Part shown: positions 54,583-64,000 of the stretch, piece by piece
Layout: each line of letters begins with the position of its first letter
Numbering within the stretch: position 1 is the stretch's first letter
Assembly (NCBI GenBank): GCA_009760855.2
Contig: WPIO01000020.1
Location: 3,193,501-3,257,500 of the forward strand
Direction of reading: 5' to 3'
DNA length: 64,000 nucleotides
Source of the DNA: Cristatella mucedo
Taxonomy: Eukaryota > Bryozoa > Phylactolaemata > Cristatellidae
Made by a program: the position numbers and the translations under genes
Notes under the pieces: model-generated
Database searches by the model: none
What the model was told of the DNA's origin: nothing
What the model saw: the letters and a program-made list of their open reading frames with translations, nothing else

Positions 54583-56091
54583 AAATTAAAATCAACACTA
54601 GCCGTTGCCTTATTTGAGATAGTTAGCAAATCCAATTCAGGGGAATTCAGCTGCACCCGCCTGACAGATCAGACCATAATATGCCAGCAATGATATTTTG
54701 TGGCAGTTTAACTTTTTATTCAGCTTAGAAATATACGGTGATCTTCATTGTCAGAGATTTTTTTGCGCCCTATATCGTCAGCCCTTAAAGGCAGTTAAAG
54801 ATTGGCAAGTAGGATTGGTAACGTTTGAATGCATATGAACTGTGGGTATCATGGCAGATATACATTGGAAAAAGATACACAACTCACACGCAAATTTCCC
54901 ACTGCCAATAACAAGGAAGTTGCTCTGGTGCGGTTACCTTGTGATTGGTAGTCCCAGGCATCATTACCTGATAAAACCGACTGATTAATGTATTTTTCCT
55001 GACTGGGTCTCTGCCGTATTCTGGGTCTGATGCAATGTGGCACGGGCAGCTGCTTTTTAAAGAGGCAGCTAGACTCTCCTTTCCTGCAAATTAAATAATT
55101 ATTCTCGCATAAATTCCCTCCTGTCATCAATTAGGAAGTACGACTGTAAGTGAGTAACTAGTTTCGTACAAGGAAGTGGGAAATGACGACTGTGACCGCC
55201 AAACTACTTACTGTGCTGGTAATCTGTATCTAAGCTGTCTATCTCGAGTGTCATGATTGCCACAGAACACCACTTATCACCGTCAGCACTGGTTCCCCAT
55301 CAAGCAGCCGATTGACTGCAACATATCGTCAGAGGATTTCAGATCCATCTATTCTACTACTCCCCGATCAATCCAAACTACTTCCCGAATGGGCAATACA
55401 TAACATCGCCCGTGCTTATCTTATTTAAGAATTGTAGCAGTGACTCTATCGAACTTCAAATTGTGTGGACACCGTGTCTATATATGAATGCAAAAGCCAA
55501 GAAATAACTTCTCGCTGACGTCACGACATTTAAACTTTCAACATAGCAACAAGCCCACCTAATGTTCACAGCATTGTCCATTTGAGTAGAACTTGAGGTA
55601 CTTCCGCCCAGCGTTCCTTCTACGGTTCTTATCACAGACACTGTAATGAGTCTTGGCTGACCAGTTGAACTCACATATTAAAACTTTAAACCTTACTAGT
55701 AAGTTTCAGTCTGGCTTTAGAGCTAATTACTTAGAAGAGTCAGCATTGCCTCGCGTGTAAAAAAAGACTTACTTGGAAAGGCGGACTTAGGTAAAGTATC
55801 TTTGCTTGTTTCACTCGATTATTCGGCAGCTTTTTTTACCCTACTCAAAATAAGGGTTACACACACGACCAAATATTCTCATGCACCTGTACTTTTTCAT
55901 CACCAATCATTGCCAAATCCTTCTTATCTGACCATATGCAGATCTCATTCAGTTTACAATGAAAGCCCCCCTCCTCCTCATCCAAAATCACTTGTGAATC
56001 ACGAAACCTCAATGCCCTTAACTTCGGTACTGTCCGTGCGAGAATATCATCTTCACCTCTGCAGCTCAATCTTCCCTCCAACCTGTCATGT

Positions 56092-56304
56092 AGTGTAATG
56101 TAATGTAATGTATCTCCGTCAGTAACTCCACAAAGTCATAAAGACCATGTGGGTGTTACGCACGAGAGTTTTGTAAAGCGCACTCACAGCCTAAGCGGCT
56201 TTCGGTACGCATTCGGTAGCCAACAGAATTCGTCTCACGCAACAGAGAGAAAGTGGAAAGCATAGCAGATTTAGGAGAGCAGTTGAAGTAGTGAGTAGCA
56301 TAGT
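56092..56304 (-). mobile_element. LINE-A 3' fragment nested in LINE-B
   Basis: (TGTAA)n-type tail followed by ATCTCCGTCAGTAACTCCAC and the LINE-A C-terminal block. LINE-B text resumes at TCATCATTGGTAGATTGCTA with a short repeated TCAT at the junction. Confidence 0.9.
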
Positions 56305-57722
56305 CATCATTGGTAGATTGCTACAACACGACGCTGAAATGCTTGACGAGTTTGAACCTCTAAGCGAACTGTGCACCCTCGTCCAGACGGCCTATGGTTT
56401 ATCGCAGACAATAAACTAGCTAGGTCTACAAAGTGGAAGCATGAAAGGCATAGAAAGGATCAGGACTAACTGTCCAGCGACAGGCATACGACGACTACCA
56501 TAGATCGTACCAATTGATCCTAGCAAAGGCCAGATCTAGCTTTTATTAAAAATTGTTCAATCACATATAGACAATAAATTATGATCTCTACGATCAGCAA
56601 TCTCCTTTACTGCCCCCAGGTCAGCTCCTCACCTAATGATCCCCGTGGTGATCTAGCTGATCGCTTCTCTAGCTTCTTTGTCAACAAGATGCACGAGATC
56701 ATGGACCCCATACCTAAGATGGCAGCATGCCCCCCTGGAATCGTGTCCCTCAATTCCATGCGGCACCTCAATGTCTACATGCAAAGACGTCACTAGTGAC
56801 CTCGTCCTGAAGTTCAAGCCCCAATGAAAGAAGACAACCAATTTCTCTGGAACCTATCCCCACTGCCCTGCTTCGGCGATGCATTGATCTGCTGCTGCCA
56901 TGCATAAATAACATCAATAATATGTCATTAGCCTAAGGTCATGTCCCAGCACCTCTCAACAAGGCTGTAGTCAGGCCAATACTCAAGAAAACAGCACTGG
57001 ACCAAGAGAACTTCAGCAACTTCCACTCAGTCTCCCTTTTACTGCTTCTATCAAAGAAACTGGAGTGAGTCGTGGCAGACCAGCTGAATTCACATATTGA
57101 AATTTTAAACCTTGCTAGTAAGTTTCAGTCTGGCTTTAGAGCTAATTACTTATAAGAGTCAGCATCGCCTCGGGTGTAAAAAAAGACCTACTTAGAAAGG
57201 CAGACTTAGGTAAAGTATCTTTGCTCGTTTTACTCGATCTTTCGGCAGCTTTTCATACTATCGATCAAAAAGTCTTTCTTGAGGGCATCTCATCTCGCCT
57301 GGGCATCATCGGCACTGCATTGTATTGGTTTAGGTCTTATCTCAGTAGGGGACTGTAGAGTTTCGATGTGAATTGACGAAGATGATCTAAGCAACCTCTG
57401 AAATATGGGGTCCCTCGGGGCTTTGTGTTTGGTCCCGTTCTTTTCACGATTTATACTCTTCATCTTGCCGATGAGATTTTCAGGCACAATCAAGGCTTTT
57501 ACTTCTATGCAGATGACACTTAATTGTAATTTTGATTTGATCTCTTCCAGACCTCCAGCATGTTGAACTCTCTCGAGTGCATGTATTGGAGACATTAGCA
57601 TATGGAGGGCCGCACACTTTCGTAATTTAAATGATAAATAAATCAACTTATCAGTTATATGCAACACCAAATATGATTCAACGTTGGAGCGGCTAACGCT
57701 CAAAATCGGCTCTGCTAGTATA

Positions 57723-57902
57723 TAAAAAAATTAGCTGATTTAACAGCCTCTTTTTGTATAGCGACAGAAGAGCCTTTGTGAATATCACCACCACTTGAGT
57801 GGCGATAAAGGATCGCCCATGGCAGGACTCGATTCCACAACCTCGGGGGCCGAGGTCTTGTAAAGCAACCGCCGCACCCAGTGAGCCATTGGGGCTCATC
57901 TC
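57723..57902 (-). mobile_element. SINE-alpha nested in LINE-B
   Basis: Same element as 20099-20281: TTTTTGTATAGCGACAGAAG and GAGTGGCGATAAAGGATCGC body, tRNA-like head with GAGCCCCAATGGCTCACTGG on the minus strand. Interrupts LINE-B between GCTAGTAT and ATCTCCTGTTGAATCTGC. Confidence 0.87.
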
Positions 57903-59164
57903 CTGTTGAATCTGCACGACATCTAGGTGTCACGCTCCAAAGTGATCTTTCGTTAGACGACTACATCAGCTCCACAGTCTACTCTGCCTACCTTCAGCTA
58001 GATAACATCGCTAAAATCCCGGCTTGTTTAGACAGGATACCACATCTAAGTTAGTTCATGCATTTTTGACATCCGTCTTGATTTCAGTAAGGCACTGCTT
58101 GCTGATCTACGGCCTGTTTACTCAGGCGCATACAGCAGATGCAAAACTTGTAGAGTATCATGTCCGTCGTAAGCATCACAGCTGCCATACCACGTCTTAC
58201 CGACCTGCACTGGCCCCCAATCAAGCAACAAATTGACTTCGAGGTTTTCTCACTCACTTGTAGGTCCCTCGATTCTTTGGCTCCAGCCTACCTATCAGAT
58301 CTACTGACCCACCAGGCTAAGCATCGTTTCACCCGCTTTTTTGAATCTAACTGTTTACCTATACCCCGTACATACCCCCAAATCCTTTATAAACCGTGCC
58401 TTCAGTTCGCATGCTCCCAAAGCCTGTTTCTCACTTCGACTTGCATCAAGACATACCCTGGCTTGATCGCATTTAAAAAACTAAAAACGCATATATTTAT
58501 GACAGAATTTAGTGGGTCCATGAGATTCATCCTTTACGTGCTTACGTGTGCTGACATTTCGCATGCTGCCACTAACCATATTCGGATGATGAACCTATGC
58601 ATGCTACCTATAACCTTGTTATGCCTATTGTCATTGAGCATGCTACCACTAACCATTTGATCGTGCTTCCTTTTTTAGCAAATGTAAAGTCCTAGCAAGA
58701 GATTGAGTTCTCTGAAGGCTTTCTATCAACCGTATTAATATTATTGTCATCTTTGAATTCAGAAAACTTTGGTTAAGGCCTCTTCAAAGCCTGTCTGCTC
58801 TTTTTGCAATTGTCCTTTTAAAAGTTTCACGGTTATGGACATCTACAAGTTCACAGCTTGTACTTAACTCCATGCGTTTTTATTTTAGTGGCATTTTGTG
58901 TACTTTTTCTGTATCAAGTCTCATAAGTGAATCGCGAAATCTCAGGACCAATGATTGCAATTGTGCCAGCAAAACTATTTTCCACCTTTTACTTTACCTG
59001 ATACTAGCTGATGATGTCAACGATTTTGCTCCTCAGATTAGTCAAAATGTATGCACATTCGCCCAGGTGGCAATGGCTTACTGCAGGCAACAAATAAGAT
59101 GGAAATTCAGCTCATAATTTAGAGAAAGCATTCAAAGTTTAGGACTTAGCATACATGAACTGGC

Positions 59165-59600
59165 AATTTAGCTGAGCTGATGCATCAGTTTCAGCAACCT
59201 TATGCATTGAGGGGATCTATGGACAATAGGATAGCTGTTCCATTCCTCGGCTTGAAGACCGTTATAGACAGAGGCCTTTATTCCACGGGTCCCAGACTAT
59301 GTAGCTCACTCAATGCAACTCACACAACGCTTACGGAACGAAATCAACCTTTCTGTTGCCTACTGCGGCCTATTTTTTTCAGCCTTCCAAATTTTCAACT
59401 GCCATGTAGCTCCCTACCTTAACCGCTCGACTGGCTCAGCTTTGTTTGTCCCTTTCTCTTTTTTTGCGAGATGAAGTTAGTTGGCTGCTTTTTTTTTACT
59501 GAAAGCCGACTAAGCTTTGAGGGTGGTTTGGAAAACTCTGATGCCTAACACGCTCCTAGTCTTAGTTGTTTTATTGAGATACCGACTGAGATACATTACT
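59165..59600 (+). mobile_element. Diverged LINE-A relative, 3' part
   Basis: ELMHQFQQPYALRGSMDNRI-like text with AVPFLGLKTVIDRGLYSTGP parallels LLHQFQPVRPLRSCVDNKLA of LINE-A. Ends with a GAGATACATTAC tail. More diverged than other copies. Confidence 0.8.
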
Positions 59601-59609
59601 CCTACTAGT

Positions 59610-61320
59610 TACTCCGTCCTCATGCTCTAGCTTATTTTTTACCCACTTCAGCACTAGGCACAACATTTGGCCATCTCCTCATCTGTCTCAAGCTGCTTAC
59701 CTGTATCTCTAAAAAATCTCAGAGCCCTTCTGCAGACCATTCATTCAGTTGTTGCGACCCTAGGGTCTGGAAATCACTCCTGACTTACATGACGATCGGA
59801 AGATTAAGGATGATAGCTTAAAAAAGACGTTAAATCACTTGCTCGTCAGAGCACATGGTCTCTTCATGTAAGTGGTCTGATATACACGAGCTTGCTTACT
59901 TTCTGCATATGAAATTAAATTGTTCACTTTTCGAGGTCGAGGCTGAAACACATTCCGGCAAGAATGAATAGAGAAATTTGTGCGGACAAGTCTTGATGGT
60001 CCAAACACTTCTGAATGTGAATATATTTGTTCAAATGCGTGGCCTTTAAACGTGTAGAAACCCCAACATTAAAATAACTGGCAGACATAAAACAAATAAT
60101 CACTTCATTCTAGGGATGGTAATTTTTAATGAAGTTAAGGGAAAATAAGTTTTACTAATTATACGCTCGACTATTTCTTCCAAATAGAAGGAAATATTAA
60201 CAGAGAATCGCCCAAATATCTATATCATGGAAGTCGCGGTAATTTTAGTCGCAATGCGATACTAAAGATTTAATCAATAATGTTTAGGAAGAGGTCCTGT
60301 GTGAGGTCCCAGGTCGACTCCGGTAAGGCAGATTGATCGAGCGATTCACTGGCCTCAGATATATTTCGTACCAGTCTTTGCATTTACAGTGAGTGGCAGT
60401 GTGAGGCTCTGTGGCTCTGGATTTGTAAAAAGGGTGACAGGAAAAGAATTCGAAAGGGTCAAAGGCTAAAAAGTCACTTCTATTAGAGAGCGCCTCAAGC
60501 CTATGCAATTAGATGATTGTCTGTCAGAGCTCGAAACCTGACAAGATGTCGTTATTTTGTGAAGCCTTTGGGGTGATGCATCAAGGCAGAGAATGAGCTT
60601 CAGCTTGAGACTCTTTCCCTGCCAGCCTCGCGGCACACGGAAACGGCTAACGACGTGCCCGAGTTTGGAGCCTTCACTCTCTTTTCTTTCTTAATTGACA
60701 TAGCATTATTACCAGTAAATATCTCTAGCTCTGAACGATTGTCCAGTTATGGAAATATAAGCATCTGAAATCTGATTCTCTACAAACGTGCCTGGTCAAA
60801 CCATGCAACGTTAGCATGGTCGATCACTCTTAAGATACTCTATCAATCCACAGTAAGCTGGTAGCTAGTAGTTTCAGATAAAGCAGAAGATAATCATTAG
60901 AGACGTATAACTGCATTTCAAATTTTGGAAAGTCGCAAACCTGTCACCACGCATTGCTGGGTGTGATCTTGTGGCAGAAAGGCCGAAAAATTGGTGAAGT
61001 TGCAAGAATTGTCACGGTTTATCTTTCCGTAGTGAATGATAATGTCAGACAGTGAATTTCATGTACATGTCTATGGAGAAAATTCTATTTAGCAAAGATT
61101 ATACCATGTATTTTGTGTAACTAGACATAACAATGCACCTACTAGTTTAGATTTTCTTTGCAGTTCTTTTATTCAAATGGAAAAATCAGTGATGCATTCT
61201 AGAAAATGTAGGAGCACAAATTAAAACTTCAATAAAAAATCGAAATCTTGGCACTGAATCTAGTTTCGATAGTATACGATTTTCTTGTGAAACCGGAATA
61301 TTCGTGTGAACTCCGACTGC
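59610..61320. other. Unassigned intergenic stretch
   Basis: No frame with recognisable motif and no clear repeat family. AT-rich with short chance frames only. Confidence 0.4.
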
Positions 61321-61332
61321 ATAAATCGTCTA

Positions 61333-61560
61333 TCCAACTCTTTTAGTCAGTTTAGTAATTGTGGCTTTGGAAGCTCTTGTGGTGAGCGAGGCAGTACATT
61401 TTTTAACGGTTGATGGTATTTGAGTGACCCTTGAAGAGGACCCTGTCGATATCAATGATACTGTTGTCTTTATAGCCGTTTCCGTTGTCACAACTGTATA
61501 AGTTGAAGGCGTTACAGTGGAGCCTCTCTTTGTCGTGGACCATTCATATGTCTTCGATCG
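61333..61560 (-). CDS. Possible Ser/Thr-rich coding exon (unrecognised)
   Basis: A 76-codon open frame without ATG, bounded by TAG (61330-61332) and TGA (61561-61563). It is strikingly Ser/Thr-rich: RGSTVTPSTYTVVTTETAIK and TTVSLISTGSSSRVTQIPST. Such mucin-like text is unusual by chance and could be an exon or exon remnant of a stalk or mucin domain. It lies about 1.3 kb 3' of the second TEP's last exon. No splice sites strongly confirm it, and no family is recognised. Confidence 0.3.
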
Positions 61561-62869
61561 TCACTGATGACGAAACTATGTCCCAACTCCAGACGATAAG
61601 CATTCGCCGAGTTCGCATAAAATATGCAGTACGATTTAGCACAATAAGTTTTAATAATTTGAGGGTCTTGCCCCTTCGTGACAATCTTACTGGTCTTGCA
61701 CGTACATGCAAAGTTTTTTTTATCTTAGCCCTTAGATGACAACTGTGGTTGCATCTCTGTCCAGAATGTTTTTTCTGAAATTAAATAAATTAGGTTGGGA
61801 ATACACATTTCTGAGAGAAAGTATCACTTACACATTCCAAATCTTGAATATACTCATCTATAGCAAGCCCCTTGAGTACATTCAATATTTGGAATTCGTT
61901 GGCCACACGAAATCAAGGTGTGCAACGACTTGGTCATTTCTCTGCAAGTGAGCTGAAGCACCACTTTCCGGTTCTTCTAAGAGGCTGTTAAAAAAACAAG
62001 AATCTTTCGGTCTGCATTTTTGCCAAAAAGGCGGAAGTCGTTTTCGCAATTCGTATCCATCGTTATATTCTCACCCATTGTTGAATCTGGCGCAGCTGTT
62101 AATTACGTCCTTCACCGCTACCTACATGCTCACCCATTAGGTGTCTTCCAGACTCGTCTGAGTGCTTCTCGCTTTCTCCTGGTAACCCTCCATGTGGCCA
62201 CCCCCAAGCCCCCCCCAAAAGCTATGGGCAATCAGTCAAACAACTCGTCAGTATACTCTACCTTACGAATTATTATGGCTTTATAATGTAAATTAATGAA
62301 CATCCCTATATTATTGTGCAAGGGTCTGGCGCAAGTCCAAATCCCCAGTTTCTCTGGTAAAAATTTCAAAATAGAATTTAAATGTGCTGGGCAAGATTTC
62401 TGATGTTTAAATTTACAGATGAAACGAACTTATGGTCCCACTTATGCTCCCAGGTCTACCAGTTTAGGACTTTTGTGCACAACAAAATAATCTTCGTTAA
62501 TGTATGAATATACTGAAAATCACGGATTTTAAAAGTCATGAGAGCAGATTTTTCCATGTTAAATTGAAATACATATGCTTTTAATATATATAACCACACA
62601 CAGTGTCACTTTACCAATGAACTGACTGCTGACATATAGTCTGGTTTTCATATATAATTAAGAAACAAGATAGTTACAACTACCATGAATATTTCACAAA
62701 TCAAGCAAATTGACGACTGCTTAGTTTCTGCAGAATAGGTTGATCAGCTTCGGAGATGCTTCCAGAAGAATATCATTTCCAGTTTTTGAATTTTTCTGCA
62801 CCTGTCGTTCTAAGTAATTTTATTCTTGTGGTGACCGGAATTACATATCTATGCTGAAGTAATAGCAGC

Positions 62870-62931
62870 TTAAGCAGTTGAAGGTATACCAGTACCAGAA
62901 AATGGGTTGTAGGCAACAATCTTGTATTGAC
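62870..62931 (-). CDS. Last coding exon of a second, tandem TEP gene
   Basis: Nearly identical to exon 31: 62 bases, same CTACAG acceptor, reading QYKIVAYNPFSGTGIPSTA and TAA (62870-62872). One Ala is replaced by Thr. The flanks on both sides also match copy 1, so it is the 3' end of a paralogous gene whose other exons lie right of the window. Intact here. Confidence 0.92.
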
Positions 62932-63384
62932 CTGTAGCGGATGAACAAGGACTTAAGAGGCCAAGCGAACCAAGCTTTCAACATAAAAATAATTTCAATT
63001 AAGAAATTGGAAACGATTTAAAAAAATTAATCAATCAAGTTTCAACTGCAGCAGCAAAGGCGAACAGAAATATTACCAAGAATGTTGCACCCCGGAATGT
63101 GCTCGACGTGAGATAGTGTGGTTTTCTTAAAGCAGAATTTTTTTATCTACACCATGCTGGCTGCATTTAGTTCCACTTCTAGTCTATATTACTTAACAAA
63201 AAAAACTAAGGAACTGTATATACAGTTTTACTCTAATTCATTTATTGAGAGACTCAATTCTCTCTGACTTTGCTGCTTATTTATTTGAATAGTTCAGTAA
63301 AGAATGTGCATATTTGATTTACAACTTAATTTGCAGCATTTATGGCTTATAATGACGCCTACAATTACATGTCTCTCCGTCTGT

Positions 63385-63786
63385 CTGTAACTCCACAAAG
63401 TCATAAAAACCATGTGGGTGTTACGCAGGAGAGTTTTGTATTGCTCACTCAGAGCCTAAGCGGCTTTCGGTACGCATTCGGTACCCAACAGACTTCGTCT
63501 TACGAAACAAAGAGAAAGTGGGAAGCATAGCAGAGTCAGGAGAGCAGTTGAGGTAGTGAGTATCATAAAAGTAGCAGTTCAGGACCGCTGAAAAAGATGT
63601 GCCATAGTCGGCAGTTGGAGAGTAGATGTCGTTGCGTAAGAATTGTGGAAGCGAGTTCCACAGTCTAGGACCTGCAGAGCTAAAGCTTCTGCCACCAACG
63701 GTCTTTAAGCGGAGGACTGGGACAGCTAATTTATTGTCCACTTAGGACCTTAGTGCGCTAAGAGGCTGAAACTGATGCAGCAGTTC
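63385..63786 (-). mobile_element. LINE-A 3' fragment in the second TEP copy only
   Basis: From ATTACATG tail and GTAACTCCACAAAGTCATAA to AACTGATGCAGCAGTTCA. Absent at the corresponding place in copy 1 (near 1821-1830), so it postdates the duplication. The frame includes CVDNKLAVPFLRLKTV-like text. Confidence 0.9.
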
Positions 63787-64000
63787 ATGCTAATCTTGCA
63801 TTCTTCAAGAGGTTATAGATAGTATATATTGACGAAATAGAATATTCAGGTAATTTTTAAGATAAAATGGCTCTGAGTGTCCCTGTATCTATGCAGAAGT
63901 ACTCTAGGCGTGGAAATTGCCCCACAAGGTAAAGTAAAAAATACCGAGCCTGAAAAGTAGGCCACTGAAGGTAAAGGTAAATGACCGCAGTTGCACCCGG

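Larger units (their letters stand above)
51703..55515. repeat. Tandem unit 2 (contains a two-LTR element)
   Basis: Flanks of the LTR element match those of the solo LTR in unit 1: TTATAATTGCTAATCAAGA before, CTTCATTGTCAGAGAT and TGTCAGCCCTTAAA-like text after. It ends with the same CTCGCTGACG text, followed by LINE-B. Confidence 0.85.
55640..58760 (+). mobile_element. LINE-B complex: fragment plus long copy with nested insertions
   Basis: A motif-A fragment at 55650-55850 repeats the text at 57075-57260. A longer copy follows: endonuclease end (SDHMQISFSLQ, 55920-55960), linker (56305-56840), RT motif A (LLVLLDLSAAF near 57225), motif B (PRGFVFGPVLFTIYTL, decayed), ADDT box, thumb (HWPPIKQQIDFEVFSL near 58205), 3' UTR and tail to 58755. 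A LINE-A fragment and a SINE-alpha interrupt it. This copy reaches furthest 5' of those seen. Confidence 0.87.
62268..64000. repeat. Segmental duplicate of about 638-2040
   Basis: Starts near ATTATTATGGCTTTATA and matches 638-2040 in the same orientation with scattered substitutions and small indels, through the last TEP exon and into its upstream intron, up to the window edge. The only large difference is a LINE-A insertion (about 63385-63786). Both copies end at TTGCACCCGG. The offset is about 61.6 kb before the insertion. Confidence 0.93.

Noticed and set aside
49325-55515. CRISPR-like array from repeated blocks
   Set aside because: Long tandem units with LTRs, no short regularly spaced repeats, and the genome is eukaryotic.

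Overview
The window is eukaryotic, intron-rich animal DNA, not prokaryotic: one large gene is split into about 30 short exons with consensus splice sites, and the introns are full of LINE, SINE and LTR-retrotransposon relics and microsatellites. The mix of L2/CR1-like LINEs, tRNA-derived SINEs and Ty3/Gypsy relics with a thioester-protein gene suggests an invertebrate metazoan. I cannot name the species.

The backbone is a minus-strand gene of the alpha-2-macroglobulin / CD109 / thioester-containing protein (A2M/TEP) superfamily, running from about 44.6 kb (5' end) to 1.33 kb (stop codon). I could place 30 coding exons plus one candidate signal-peptide exon. All junction phases fit, giving about 1,420 codons, a full-length A2M-like protein: MG domains, a short Gly/Ala/Pro-rich bait-like region, the FPETWIW motif, the thioester GCGEQNM, a C3-type catalytic His, and a receptor-binding domain. 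There is no anaphylatoxin or C345C module, so it is a TEP/CD109-type protein rather than a complement C3/C4/C5. Two lesions hit the 3' part: an in-frame TGA in exon 27 and a one-base frameshift in exon 30. The copy is therefore either a recent pseudogene, a null allele, or affected by sequence errors.

From about 62.27 kb to the right edge the sequence repeats 0.64-2.04 kb, including an intact last coding exon (62870-62931). This is the 3' end of a second A2M/TEP gene, so the locus is a tandem array with a period of about 61.5 kb.

Between the two genes (44.6-62.3 kb) lie a GC-rich, CpG-containing block (about 46.3-48.8 kb, possible promoter region), a tandem segmental duplication (49.3-55.5 kb) in which one unit carries a solo LTR and the other a two-LTR Gypsy-like element, and a nested LINE complex (55.6-58.8 kb). 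Introns carry two main LINE families. LINE-A has a YADD reverse transcriptase and an (ACATT)n tail; LINE-B has a GVPQGSVLGP motif and an (ATT)n tail with an L2-like GCGC stem. There are also two tRNA-derived SINE families and a decayed Gypsy integrase. No RNA genes other than tRNA-like SINEs, and no CRISPR array, were seen.
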